Origin: Thermoplasmata archaeon
GTDB lineage: Archaea > Thermoplasmatota > Thermoplasmata > Halarchaeoplasmatales > Halarchaeoplasmataceae
Direction: 5' to 3'
Assembly: GCA_019594195.1 (NCBI GenBank)
Contig: JAFDTP010000009.1
Coordinates: 1-30,666, forward strand
DNA length: 30,666 bases
The notes beneath the pieces are model-generated. The model saw only the letters and a program-made list of their open reading frames with translations. It was not told where the DNA came from and did no database searches. Every line of letters starts with the position of its first letter. The stretch's first letter is position 1. Positions 1-7,491 of this stretch are shown here, one piece after another. Both the position numbers and the translations under genes were made by a program.

Positions 1-459
1 AGCCAATTAGATGATCTAGAAGACGAACTCGAAAGTAAGAAAAAAGAATTGGAGGAAAAAGAGGAGAAACTACTATCGATCAGCGATAACCTTGAAGAAA
101 AAGAGGAGAAATTCGAGCAAAAGGAAAAAGAACTGAACGAGCTTGAAAAGGAGCTAGAAGAACGCAGAAGTCACTTCGACGAACATGAACTCAGCTTGGA
201 ATCGCTTGAGGAAGATCTAAAGGACAGGGAAAAAAATCTGAAGGAATGGCAGGATCGATTAGAAAAAAGAGAAGATGATTTGAGGCACCAAGAGATAAGA
301 ATAGAAAAGAAGGCAGAAGAGTTGGAAGAAAAAGGTGACTTTGAGGATCTGCAGGCAACCCAAGAAGTATTGAAGGACCTGCTCGAAGAGGTCGAAAAGA
401 GTGAATTTAAGAGAAAAATGCAAGAGGACAAGGATAAGGAGGAAGAAGAAGAGGATTAG
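1..459 (+). CDS. Coiled-coil protein, C-terminal part (5' end outside window)
   Basis: The reading frame is open from base 1 to a TAG at 457-459, so about 152 codons of the C-terminal end are seen and the true start lies upstream. The composition is almost entirely Glu, Lys, Asp, Leu and Arg, with leucines spaced in heptads (EEKEEKF, KEKELNELEKELEE), as expected of a long continuous coiled coil. It ends in an acidic tail (KDKEEEEED). No enzymatic motif or membrane segment is visible. Such segments occur in SMC-like, Rad50-like or structural proteins, but nothing here identifies a family. An internal TTG at 49 could be called as a start, but the frame upstream of it has the same coiled-coil character, so I treat the gene as truncated by the window. 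It is convergent with the isoprenoid operon. Confidence 0.75.
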   Translation, partial: SQLDDLEDELESKKKELEEKEEKLLSISDNLEEKEEKFEQKEKELNELEKELEERRSHFDEHELSLESLEEDLKDREKNLKEWQDRLEKREDDLRHQEIRIEKKAEELEEKGDFEDLQATQEVLKDLLEEVEKSEFKRKMQEDKDKEEEEED

Positions 460-486
460 AGATCCTTTAAACACTATTATTTTTCA

Positions 487-1470
487 TTACCTATCTCGTT
501 TTATCACATAATCCACGAGTTCTTCCAAGATCACTTTGTATTCACTATCAGGGACTATACTCAATTCGTCCTTTGCCTCTTCTGCATATTTCTTTGCTAA
601 CTCTTTAGAATACTCTATAGCTCCTGAATCTTCTAAAAGATCGATGGCCTCTTCGATCTCCGGGTCGGTATTACCATCATCCTCCAAGATCTCTATCAAC
701 CTTTCGCTGTCATCGCTTGATAAGTTTTCTAGAGCCTTGATCACCATCAGTGTTCTCTTACCTTCCTGTATATCACTACCAACGTCTTTACCTATCTTCC
801 CCTCATCACCCACGAGATCGAGATAATCATCCTGTATCTGGAACGCTATACCCATCTTTCTAGCATACTCCCCCATATGATCTATCTCTTCCTGATCACA
901 ACCGGCGATTATAGCTCCGCCTCTTGCAGAGGCCTTGAATAGATAAGCGGTCTTCTTTTCGATCATCTCGATGAAGTCGGCCTCATCTATATCGAGATCT
1001 TCTTCGAAACTGAGGTCCTCTTCCTGCCCCTCTGCGATCTTCAATACGGAGGAGGACAATTCCTCAAGAAGCTCTTTGACCTTGTCTCCACCTATATCTG
1101 ACTTAGAGAGCACATTGAAAGCTAGTGCAAAGAGTCCGTCCCCGGCGTTTATAGCATGTGCATCTCCCACTCTCCTGTAAAGAGTGGGTTTACCTCTTCT
1201 GAGATCATCTTGGTCCATTATGTCGTCATGGACAAGTGTGAAATTATGAACCAGTTCTAATGCAAGACCATATGGGATAGCCTTCTTTTCAGATCGGTCG
1301 AAAGCCGCAGCAGAAACCAGGGTCAAAAAAGGCCTCAATTTCTTTCCACCTGACCCCGGATAAAACGCCATTAACTCCCATAAGTTATGATCTCGCTTAT
1401 CTTTGAATAATTCCTCTATCTCCTGTTCGATCAATTCTTTCCTTTTCTCTAATTCCTCAACCATGTCCAT
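487..1470 (-). CDS. idsA: Geranylgeranyl diphosphate synthase (short-chain trans-prenyltransferase)
   Basis: This enzyme condenses IPP with allylic diphosphates to give C15/C20 prenyl diphosphates, the precursors of archaeal ether lipids. Numbering from the ATG at 1470, the first Asp-rich motif DDIMD lies at about 82-86 inside VHDDIMDQDDLRRG, and the second, DDYLD, at about 214-218 in FQIQDDYLD. The residue five positions before the first motif is Phe, as I recall for archaeal C20 synthases, so GGPP is the likely product. The frame extends to a TTG at 1485, but the ATG at 1470 has GGAG nine bases upstream while the TTG has no such site, so I prefer 327 aa. It is the last gene of the isopentenyl phosphate kinase / IPP isomerase operon. 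Its start lies 21 bases past the isomerase stop. Confidence 0.93.
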   Translation of the reverse strand: MDMVEELEKRKELIEQEIEELFKDKRDHNLWELMAFYPGSGGKKLRPFLTLVSAAAFDRSEKKAIPYGLALELVHNFTLVHDDIMDQDDLRRGKPTLYRRVGDAHAINAGDGLFALAFNVLSKSDIGGDKVKELLEELSSSVLKIAEGQEEDLSFEEDLDIDEADFIEMIEKKTAYLFKASARGGAIIAGCDQEEIDHMGEYARKMGIAFQIQDDYLDLVGDEGKIGKDVGSDIQEGKRTLMVIKALENLSSDDSERLIEILEDDGNTDPEIEEAIDLLEDSGAIEYSKELAKKYAEEAKDELSIVPDSEYKVILEELVDYVIKRDR

Positions 1471-1491
1471 GATCTCACTCTCCAAAATATT

Positions 1492-2532
1492 TTATTTTAT
1501 CCAACCTTTAAGATCACCAGTGATTACCTTCTTTGCCTGTAACAGATCTTCTATCTCTTTACAGCCTAACAGGAACATTACGGTCTTGAACTCATGGATG
1601 ACCCTCTCCAAATACTGCTCGACGGTGACTCCATCTTTGTCCAAGGCATCTAAAACACCTCCGGCTATCCCTACTATGTCCGCCCCTAAAGCGATAGCTT
1701 TAGCAACCTGTATGCCGTTTCTTATACCGCCGGTGGCTATGAGTGGGACGGACACCGAACCTCTGCATTGAACTATCGAAGCAGGCGTAGGTATGCCCCA
1801 ATCCCACAGATCCTTAGAGATCTTCTTCATCTTACTTTCTTTGTTCCTGTAATGCTCTACGGCAGAGAATGAGGTGCCGCCTCTACCGCCCACATCTATC
1901 GCATCGACACCGGCATCCTGGAAAGTAAGAGCCATCTCAGTCGATACACCAGCACCGGTCTCTTTTACTATAGTAGGTACATCTGAAGATATATCCTTCA
2001 ATGCATCTATAACGCCTTTAGCTCTCAGATCTCCCTCGGGCTGGACTACCTCTTGAAGGTAATTGAAGTGGATCGCAAGGTAATCACCATCTATCATGTC
2101 TAATGCTTCTTTAGCATCCCTGACCGTAAGAGGAGGCTCACCATCCTGTTTTATCAACTGTGGGGCGCCTATATTCCCAAATACTAAGGGTGGTTCGTAT
2201 TCCGAAACTACCTGGTAACTCTCCCGAAGATCTTTATTCTCAAGTGCGGCCCTTTGACTGCCTACACCAAATGCTAAATTCATCTTTTCAGCCGTGGAAG
2301 CCAATCTTTTATTGAATTCTCCTGCGCCGCTGTACCCTCCGGTCATACCAGCTATCATCAAAGGAGCATCGAGCTTTTCACCTAAAAAATCCACACTCTC
2401 ATCAATATCTTCAAAATCGACTTCGGGCGCAGAACGGTGGTAGAATTCGATATCTTCCCAATAATTTTTTCTAGCATCTACGTCTTTATTCAAGCATATA
2501 TTCAAATGATCTTCTTTCCTCGATTCTATCAT
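1492..2532 (-). CDS. fni: Type II isopentenyl-diphosphate delta-isomerase (FMN-dependent)
   Basis: It interconverts IPP and DMAPP with reduced FMN, giving the allylic primer used by the downstream prenyltransferase. The 346-aa TIM-barrel protein shows the family motifs in order: MIAGMTGGYSGAG near the N-terminus, GNIGAPQLI, QPEGDLRAKG (the active-site Gln/Glu region), VKETGAGVS, DVGGRGGTSFSAVE, and the phosphate/FMN-binding ATGGIRNGIQVAKAIALGAD near the C-terminus. The length is typical. The ATG start overlaps the stop of the upstream kinase gene (ATGA arrangement), so translation is probably coupled. The usual NPLQE segment reads NYLQE here, a small deviation. Confidence 0.95.
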   Translation of the reverse strand: MIESRKEDHLNICLNKDVDARKNYWEDIEFYHRSAPEVDFEDIDESVDFLGEKLDAPLMIAGMTGGYSGAGEFNKRLASTAEKMNLAFGVGSQRAALENKDLRESYQVVSEYEPPLVFGNIGAPQLIKQDGEPPLTVRDAKEALDMIDGDYLAIHFNYLQEVVQPEGDLRAKGVIDALKDISSDVPTIVKETGAGVSTEMALTFQDAGVDAIDVGGRGGTSFSAVEHYRNKESKMKKISKDLWDWGIPTPASIVQCRGSVSVPLIATGGIRNGIQVAKAIALGADIVGIAGGVLDALDKDGVTVEQYLERVIHEFKTVMFLLGCKEIEDLLQAKKVITGDLKGWIK

Positions 2533-3281
2533 CCTCTCACCTCAGTTGATAAGACCTGATTACCATCCAATATGCTTCTAAGCCTGCCTTTTTTGTTCCC
2601 ATTTACCAAGTGAGTCTCACAGTTCTTAGAGATGTCGAGCATCTTTTTAACCTTTTGATTCATCCCACCTGTCACGTCGACCACATCGCTGTCTCCAGGT
2701 ATGTCCTCACTGGTTAACGGGAACATATCAGCAACGAATTTTTCCACTACTTGTCCTTCTTTGTATATTCCGTCCACATCACTAACAAAAATTGTCTTAT
2801 CAGCCAACTTCGATAATCCTAGCACAATATCATCCCCTGAACATATCGTCATGCCCTGTTCTACATCTACGGTTACATCTCCAAAAGCTACCGGTATGGT
2901 ATTGAGTTCTAGGTATCTCTTGAATATTTCTTCATCGATCGTTTTCAACTCACCGTTCTTGAAAAAAGTGACCAGACCCCCTGGTATAGAAACACCCCAC
3001 AATCCGATATCCTGCATCAATCCTAATACTCTGTTGTTCATTCTTCTCATGTCTAACTGTACTTTTGAGATAGCTTCGGCAGATGTTTTTGAATCACTAT
3101 CATTGATAGAGTATTCTTTCGCTCCCGGATGTCCAAAACTTCCTCCACCATGAACCAATATATAATCATCCACTTCGCTTTTTTTTATCTCATTTAAAAG
3201 TCTCTTGGTTACACGGGTTCTAAATGTATATTTTTCGTTTTTAAATGTTAAAACACTACCGCCTAATTTAATCAAAATCAA
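2529..3281 (-). CDS. ipk: Isopentenyl phosphate kinase
   Basis: It phosphorylates isopentenyl phosphate to IPP, the last step of the archaeal modified mevalonate pathway. It belongs to the amino acid kinase fold. The N-terminal ILIKLGGSVLTFK is the Lys/Gly ATP-binding loop, VHGGGSFGHPGAKEY carries the catalytic His and substrate-binding glycine loop typical of this kinase, and GDDIVLGLS, FVSDVDGIYK and DVTGGMNQKVKKM complete the nucleotide-binding half. At 250 aa the length is normal. The start is a TTG at 3281 preceded by GGAAGGG; no in-frame ATG would preserve the KLGGS loop. It begins three bases after the stop of a 53-aa ORF and overlaps the isomerase gene by four bases, forming a compact operon. 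Confidence 0.93.
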   Translation of the reverse strand: MILIKLGGSVLTFKNEKYTFRTRVTKRLLNEIKKSEVDDYILVHGGGSFGHPGAKEYSINDSDSKTSAEAISKVQLDMRRMNNRVLGLMQDIGLWGVSIPGGLVTFFKNGELKTIDEEIFKRYLELNTIPVAFGDVTVDVEQGMTICSGDDIVLGLSKLADKTIFVSDVDGIYKEGQVVEKFVADMFPLTSEDIPGDSDVVDVTGGMNQKVKKMLDISKNCETHLVNGNKKGRLRSILDGNQVLSTEVRG

Positions 3282-3284
3282 GTG

Positions 3285-3446
3285 TTACCCTTCCTTTTTC
3301 CTGCTACAGATCGCATACTCATCGCCATCAAAGAAAACTTCTCGATCTGGGTTCTCCTCCTGTATTTTTTTGATAAGTTTCTGAATATCATCTATAGTCA
3401 ATGATTCATTGTCCTTGTCTATCTTCTTATGGATTTTTTTATCCAT
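3285..3446 (-). CDS. Small conserved-looking hypothetical protein (53 aa) heading the isoprenoid operon
   Basis: An ATG at 3446 preceded by GAGGAATCTG (a ribosome binding site at good spacing) opens a 53-codon frame ending with TAA at 3285-3287. Only three bases separate this stop from the TTG of the isopentenyl phosphate kinase. The protein is charged: an N-terminal Lys/Asp segment (MDKKIHKKIDKDNE), a predicted helix (TIDDIQKLIKKIQEEN) and a beta-like C-terminus (REVFFDGDEYAICSRKKEG). I do not recognise the family. The good ribosome binding site, a TATA-like element about 40 bases upstream and tight operon packing argue that it is translated. Its role is unknown. Confidence 0.6.
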   Translation of the reverse strand: MDKKIHKKIDKDNESLTIDDIQKLIKKIQEENPDREVFFDGDEYAICSRKKEG

Positions 3447-3485
3447 TCAGATTCCTCAACTGTTTAGGAGATAGGTATTTTACTA

Positions 3486-3496
3486 CTTATAATTTT
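3486..3496 (-). promoter_or_regulatory. Probable TATA box of the isoprenoid operon
   Basis: On the minus strand the segment reads AAATTATAAG, about 40 bases before the ATG at 3446, the expected place for an archaeal TATA box given a short leader. No other AT-rich hexamer with that spacing is seen. The rest of 3497-3620 contains no recognisable gene and separates this promoter from the divergent promoter at about 3622. Confidence 0.4.
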
Positions 3497-3620
3497 TTGG
3501 TGAAATATGTTTTTCATCTTTAGCCTTTATAGAGCTATTTCTATCGATGAACACAGGATCGTTTGACACAAAGGTCTTATCCGAGCCAAAATGCACAATC
3601 AAACTTGAAAACAACAAAAA

Positions 3621-3630
3621 CTATAAATAT
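3621..3630 (+). promoter_or_regulatory. Probable TATA box of the 43-aa membrane peptide gene
   Basis: CTATAAATAT is a near-consensus archaeal TATA element. A start site about 25 bases downstream would fall near 3650, leaving a leader of roughly 35 bases that contains the ribosome binding site GGTGA at 3676-3680. Confidence 0.5.
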
Positions 3631-3685
3631 AGGGAAAAATATCAAATATTGTCTTAAAATAGTATGACGTTATAAGGTGATCAGT

Positions 3686-3817
3686 ATGACGGAAGAGATG
3701 ATGGAAAAGCTAGATGAATACAAATACAATATACTGTACTACGTTTATTTCATAAGCTGCCTCCTTGTCGCGGTTTGGGTGGCTGATCCGATAAATACTT
3801 TGACCGCTATCCTGTGA
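3686..3817 (+). CDS. Small single-span membrane protein (43 aa), unknown function
   Basis: An ATG at 3686 follows GGTGA by five bases and opens a 43-codon frame ending in TGA at 3815-3817. The N-terminus is acidic (MTEEMMEKLDEYKY). It is followed by one hydrophobic helix of about 20 residues (ILYYVYFISCLLVAVWV) and a short tail (ADPINTLTAIL). A clear TATA box upstream, a good ribosome binding site and a T-rich stretch just downstream make this a convincing mini-gene. I cannot name a family. Single-span peptides of this size are often accessory subunits or regulators of membrane complexes, but nothing adjacent identifies a partner. Confidence 0.6.
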   Translation: MTEEMMEKLDEYKYNILYYVYFISCLLVAVWVADPINTLTAIL

Positions 3818-3828
3818 ACGGACTACTC

Positions 3829-3850
3829 GATCTTCTTTTTCTTTTTTATA
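3829..3850 (+). terminator. T-rich terminator after the 43-aa gene
   Basis: The run of T-rich tracts CTTCTTTTTCTTTTTT sits 12-32 bases past the TGA at 3817. Archaeal termination commonly needs only such oligo-T stretches. It lies between convergent genes. Confidence 0.45.
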
Positions 3851-3868
3851 ATTACGAAGGATCTACCA

Positions 3869-4825
3869 CTATAGAAGCGATCTTACTGTTTTTGCTATCG
3901 ATTCAGCACTACCGTGTTTTGGAGACCAACCCAACTTTTCTATCTTATCAAGTGAAAGGAGCATAGTCTTTACGTCTCCTTTCCATCCCCCCTTGCTTCC
4001 GCTCGAGTCTTCGGTCCAGTTGTAGTCCACTTCACCAAGACCCATCTCTTCACACACTATGTCAGCGATCTGTTTTACATTTATATAATCCTCAGAACCG
4101 AGATTGAAGTAGTCGACTCTTTTTTCAGAGTTCTTTGTTGCGAAGAGCATACCCTCTATACAGTCCGTGATGTAGAAGTAAGATTTGGTCGTTCCTGGAG
4201 GTGCTCCCAATATCTCTAATTCCTCAGGGTCCTCTTTCAACTTTTGAACGAAGTCATAAGTAACGCCGTGTGTGCTTCTAGGACCCACCACGTTAGCGAA
4301 TCTAAAAGACACTGACCGCATGTCGAAAGTATGGCAGAATGACGATATCAATGCCTCACAGCTCAGCTTAGATGACCCATAAAGAGATATGGGCTCAAGA
4401 GGTCCTAGATCTTCTGGAGTCGGTATGACATCGGTCTCGCCGTAAACAGTAGAAGACGAAGTGAATATTATCTCATCCACGTCATTTTTTCTCATCGAAT
4501 CCAGCACGTTGTATGTGGCGATGATGTTCTGCTCGAGGTGTACAAATGTGTCTTCAGCACCAACTTTTACATCCGGATCAGCTGCAAGGTGAAAAACCAT
4601 GTCGCATCTTTCCATCTGCTCGGATAACCTCTCCTTGTCCAAAAGATCGCCTATCACGAGTTCGAAGTCATCGTTATCTTCTAGATGAGCGACCAATTCC
4701 TCTTTCCCTGAAGAGAGATTGTCATATCCTATGACCTCATTCTCCTCTACTAGAGCATCGACTAGATGACTCCCGATAAAACCCGCCGCGCCTGTAACCA
4801 ATATCTTCTTATCTTTCAGCCTCAT
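3869..4825 (-). CDS. NAD-dependent sugar-nucleotide epimerase/dehydratase (GalE-like SDR)
   Basis: This extended short-chain dehydrogenase probably epimerises a UDP-hexose for surface glycans. The N-terminus carries the Rossmann signature VTGAAGFIGSHLVDAL followed by YDNLSSG, typical of UDP-glucose 4-epimerase-like enzymes. FTSSSTVYG and the catalytic YGSSK (Tyr-x-x-x-Lys) follow mid-protein, then RFANVVGPRSTHGV and the C-terminal substrate domain. I chose the ATG at 4825 (318 aa) because GGTGA lies five bases upstream; an in-frame GTG at 4834 lies within that same signal. The gene starts nine bases after the stop of the membrane protein upstream, so the two form an operon. Substrate specificity cannot be read from the sequence. 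Confidence 0.88.
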   Translation of the reverse strand: MRLKDKKILVTGAAGFIGSHLVDALVEENEVIGYDNLSSGKEELVAHLEDNDDFELVIGDLLDKERLSEQMERCDMVFHLAADPDVKVGAEDTFVHLEQNIIATYNVLDSMRKNDVDEIIFTSSSTVYGETDVIPTPEDLGPLEPISLYGSSKLSCEALISSFCHTFDMRSVSFRFANVVGPRSTHGVTYDFVQKLKEDPEELEILGAPPGTTKSYFYITDCIEGMLFATKNSEKRVDYFNLGSEDYINVKQIADIVCEEMGLGEVDYNWTEDSSGSKGGWKGDVKTMLLSLDKIEKLGWSPKHGSAESIAKTVRSLL

Positions 4826-4834
4826 ATTTTTCAC

Positions 4835-5578
4835 CTATCTTATACCTCGATTCCAAAAAAATCGAGAAGTTGTAAATTTATATATCAATATCAAAACTAT
4901 TGCGACTAGACCTAAGGCAGCTAAACCCATAACGATACCACTTTGGAAGGCCCGGATTATGGCACCGCCCGTATAATATGAGATTATCCCTATCATGAAA
5001 CACCCTATGAAAGAACCCGTTATGATGGAGATCCATGCATAGTATTTGTTCATGCCTATCACTCTCCCTAAGATGGATGCGCCCACGCCCCCGCTACCTT
5101 GGAAAGGAAAAACAACGAAACTCGCGACGCCTACGAAGGCCATCTTCTTGACCCAAACGTTCTCCTTCATCTTCTTTGCACCAAAATTTTGAAATTTTTC
5201 TATCCATTTGCCTACAAAGGGGATCTTTTTTGCGATGTAAAAGTTCCATAAAAGGAAATATGAAGTTACTACATCAACAAATGCTATAGAGCCTGAGACT
5301 AGAAAAATTACAGTTGCAGGAGATAAGATAGATGAGTAGGTCCCTAGAAGGCCCAAAACTGCACTCGGTATTACTGTTTCCTTTCCAAGTGGCGGGAATA
5401 GATAAGTCAACATCGCACCGCCTATCGCCCAAAATACATTGTCCAATTGGACGCTATTCAATATCATATACAACAAAGTCAAATATAAAAGGGAAATGAG
5501 TAAAGGGATGAAAAAAAGGAATAATTTACCCCAAATGTTCTCATAAAATTCCTCTTCATCCTTGAATATATCTATCAT
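4835..5578 (-). CDS. DedA-superfamily-like membrane protein (small multidrug export family, PF06695 type)
   Basis: A polytopic membrane protein of 247 aa. Hydrophobic segments lie at about 20-42, 48-66, 84-115, 145-175 and 180-232. Two glycine/proline-rich hydrophobic segments, LFPPLGKETVIPSAVLG (about 61-77) and FPFQGSGGVGASILG (about 158-172), resemble the paired re-entrant loops of the DedA/VTT superfamily, to which I believe PF06695 is related. The family name (multidrug export) is historical. DedA proteins act in polyprenyl-phosphate or phospholipid translocation, which would suit the operon with a sugar-nucleotide epimerase, but this is inference. An in-frame TTG precedes the ATG at 5578; neither has a strong ribosome binding site. 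Confidence 0.7.
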   Translation of the reverse strand: MIDIFKDEEEFYENIWGKLFLFFIPLLISLLYLTLLYMILNSVQLDNVFWAIGGAMLTYLFPPLGKETVIPSAVLGLLGTYSSILSPATVIFLVSGSIAFVDVVTSYFLLWNFYIAKKIPFVGKWIEKFQNFGAKKMKENVWVKKMAFVGVASFVVFPFQGSGGVGASILGRVIGMNKYYAWISIITGSFIGCFMIGIISYYTGGAIIRAFQSGIVMGLAALGLVAIVLILIYKFTTSRFFWNRGIR

Positions 5579-5626
5579 CAAAAGTGAATATCTTTAAGGG
5601 GGTAAAATAACTTTTGAATATACACT

Positions 5627-6280
5627 TCATTTTTTTTCTATCACAAGAACAGCATGATCTTTTTGTCGATTAGAGATGTCGACATTGAGTATCACGTCAT
5701 GTCCTTCAGTTTTCAATTTTTTCTCAACTTCTCTATAAACTATTTCAGGGGGTTTTGAAACGTTGGCACTCCTAGCCTTAACAGCGAGCATGCCGAAAGA
5801 ACCTTTTCGCAAAAAAGACAGGTTCTTCATAAATATCTCAGCCTGATCTCTCTGGGATATGTCTTGATAGATCAGGTCAACATCAGTAACTATATCATCG
5901 TAGGAACTAGGGTCTCTAGCATCAGCCATAACTGGAAAGATGTTTTTTCTATCCTCGGAGAGTGAAAGAAGGTTCCTGAACGGATTTCTAGCGACCTCGA
6001 TCGCGAATATCTTACCCTCGGTGACTATGTCCGAGAGATGACTAACGGTGGTTCCGTCTCCTGCCCCAAGGTACAGTATGTTCATCTCTGGTTTGACTGG
6101 GAGAGATCTTTCTTTCTCGAGAAAAGCACATAATTTGCTGCGGTTTGGATCCCATTCTCTATACTCAAAACCTTCGTCCTCGATCAATTCTTCTCCATAC
6201 ACGTCCTCCCCAGGCACTAGATTCAGAGTGTAAAACTTATCATCACGTTTATAGATGCCGTCCTCGATACACTCCATCAT
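5627..6280 (-). CDS. flpA: Fibrillarin-like rRNA/tRNA 2'-O-methyltransferase
   Basis: The methyltransferase subunit of box C/D ribonucleoproteins, using S-adenosylmethionine for guide-directed 2'-O-methylation. At 217 aa it is the normal archaeal size. The SAM-binding motif LYLGAGDGTTVSHLSDIV lies at about 69-86 and IFAIEVARNPFRNL at 91-104. The fibrillarin catalytic tetrad is visible as Lys49 (RSKL), Asp140 (YQDISQ), Lys168 (AVKARS) and His209 (DHAVL). Many archaea place the partner gene nop5 next to it; here the upstream neighbour is an aminotransferase whose stop codon overlaps this gene's ATG (ATGATG, starts at 6280 or 6277). Nop5 is not in the window. Confidence 0.95.
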   Translation of the reverse strand: MMECIEDGIYKRDDKFYTLNLVPGEDVYGEELIEDEGFEYREWDPNRSKLCAFLEKERSLPVKPEMNILYLGAGDGTTVSHLSDIVTEGKIFAIEVARNPFRNLLSLSEDRKNIFPVMADARDPSSYDDIVTDVDLIYQDISQRDQAEIFMKNLSFLRKGSFGMLAVKARSANVSKPPEIVYREVEKKLKTEGHDVILNVDISNRQKDHAVLVIEKK

Positions 6281-7371
6281 CTCAACTCTTCGATGGTCTC
6301 AGGTAAAACTTTCGTAAATCTCTTTATACCATCTTCTGGAACAGTGAATGAGACCCTGATAAAGTCATCACCAGAGCTTTTAGAAACATAGGTTCCAGAG
6401 CGAACGAAAACATCGTGTTCATACAGAAGTTTCTCTTGTAGCTCTTCAGGACTTACACCTGTTCCACCGATATCTATAGCGAACATGTTAGTATTAGAGG
6501 GGTATACGGGTAAGAAAACATCATCTATCTCTTCCACGCACTCTTTTATCAAGCGTTGGTTCCTTCTCGCCTGACTTAACATATCGTCTAACCACTCGTC
6601 CTTCCTTTCGAGAGCGGTCTTTGCACCGACTTGAGCCAGCACGTTAGCGGACAGAACGTTGGTCCTATACTTGTGCATGAGATCCGATTGTTCCTCTGGC
6701 ATTATCAGCGCTCCTAATCTCATCCCGGCGAAGCCGCAGTTCTTAGAGAAACTGTAAACAACAAATGTCCTATCGGGTATGAATTCAGTAGTCAGTGTGT
6801 GGTCATAAGCGAAGTCCCTGTAAGTTATATCGTCTATCACCCAAATATCTTCTTCCTCCGCTATATCACAGATGGCTTTTATCTCGTCATCATCGTATGT
6901 GGTACCAAGAGGATTCAGGGGATCGATAAGGAGTATCATCTTAGTGTTTTCATCGATATGTTCTCTTATATCATCAACAGTCATCTTGTAAGGCGGATCA
7001 TATATGTCTATCTCTTTCATCTCAGCTCCGCAGAGCTCGACCTGGTGATGGATAGGCATGAAGCTTGGATCTGTTGCGACCACATTATCTCCTGGCTCCA
7101 GCATAGCTCTAGTGAGAGTATAAGTGGCCTCGATAGCCCCGTTCGTGATCAGTGCGTCGAAGTCCTCTGTTAGACCTAGGTCCTCTAAAAGTGTTTCTTT
7201 TAGACCCAAAATACCCTGCTTATAGGGATAAAGATTGTACTTCTTTTTTTCGACAGATTCTATGATGTTCTCGTTGACCTCAGGAGTTGTTTCAAGCTGA
7301 TTTGTATTTTGACTCATCCAGACTATTTCTTCTTCCTTTTCATGGGCATACACGAACGGATCTTTCTTCAA
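6277..7371 (-). CDS. Class I/II pyridoxal-phosphate aminotransferase
   Basis: A 364-aa fold-type I PLP enzyme. Visible elements are GAIEATYTLTRAMLEPGDNVV (cofactor phosphate region), DPLNPLGTTY (the usual NPxNPTG motif, with Leu in place of Thr), VIDDITYRDF (Asp and Tyr that contact the ring) and SFSKNCGFAGMRLG, where Lys210 is the Schiff-base lysine. The C-terminus has FIRVSFTVPEDG, containing the Arg that binds the substrate carboxylate. It is probably an aspartate- or aromatic-type aminotransferase; the substrate is not identifiable. The start is a TTG at 7371 with GGTGG just upstream; the next Met is 18 residues in. It overlaps fibrillarin by a few bases and is the promoter-proximal gene of that pair. 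Confidence 0.87.
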   Translation of the reverse strand: MKKDPFVYAHEKEEEIVWMSQNTNQLETTPEVNENIIESVEKKKYNLYPYKQGILGLKETLLEDLGLTEDFDALITNGAIEATYTLTRAMLEPGDNVVATDPSFMPIHHQVELCGAEMKEIDIYDPPYKMTVDDIREHIDENTKMILLIDPLNPLGTTYDDDEIKAICDIAEEEDIWVIDDITYRDFAYDHTLTTEFIPDRTFVVYSFSKNCGFAGMRLGALIMPEEQSDLMHKYRTNVLSANVLAQVGAKTALERKDEWLDDMLSQARRNQRLIKECVEEIDDVFLPVYPSNTNMFAIDIGGTGVSPEELQEKLLYEHDVFVRSGTYVSKSSGDDFIRVSFTVPEDGIKRFTKVLPETIEELR

Positions 7372-7403
7372 ATAACCACCGGCTGATTCATCGAAATAGA
7401 AAC

Positions 7404-7412
7404 TATAAATCT
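7404..7412 (-). promoter_or_regulatory. Probable TATA box of the aminotransferase-fibrillarin operon
   Basis: On the minus strand the segment reads ATTTATAGT, about 35 bases before the TTG at 7371. This is the right distance for an archaeal TATA box with a short leader carrying GGTGG. Confidence 0.4.
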
Positions 7413-7458
7413 TTCGGGTTGAAATCTATAGATCTATGAAGTAAGAGTAAGGAGTAAA

Positions 7459-7468
7459 CTATTTATTG
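7459..7468 (+). promoter_or_regulatory. Possible distal TATA box for tRNA-Glu
   Basis: CTATTTATT is the only good TATA-like element upstream of the tRNA-Glu gene, but it lies about 110 bases before the mature 5' end instead of the usual 30-40. If used, it would give a transcript with a leader of roughly 90 nt spanning the hairpin element at 7492-7574. Confidence 0.3.
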
Positions 7469-7491
7469 GGGTTCTGTTTTAAATCATCCCC

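Noticed and set aside
171..431. Minus-strand open frames opposite the coiled-coil gene
   Set aside because: They are Ser/Phe/Leu-rich mirror frames of a Glu/Lys-rich gene, with no start signals.
2701..3153. A 150-codon plus-strand frame within the isopentenyl phosphate kinase gene
   Set aside because: It is Ser/Thr/Pro-rich shadow translation of a well-supported gene on the other strand.
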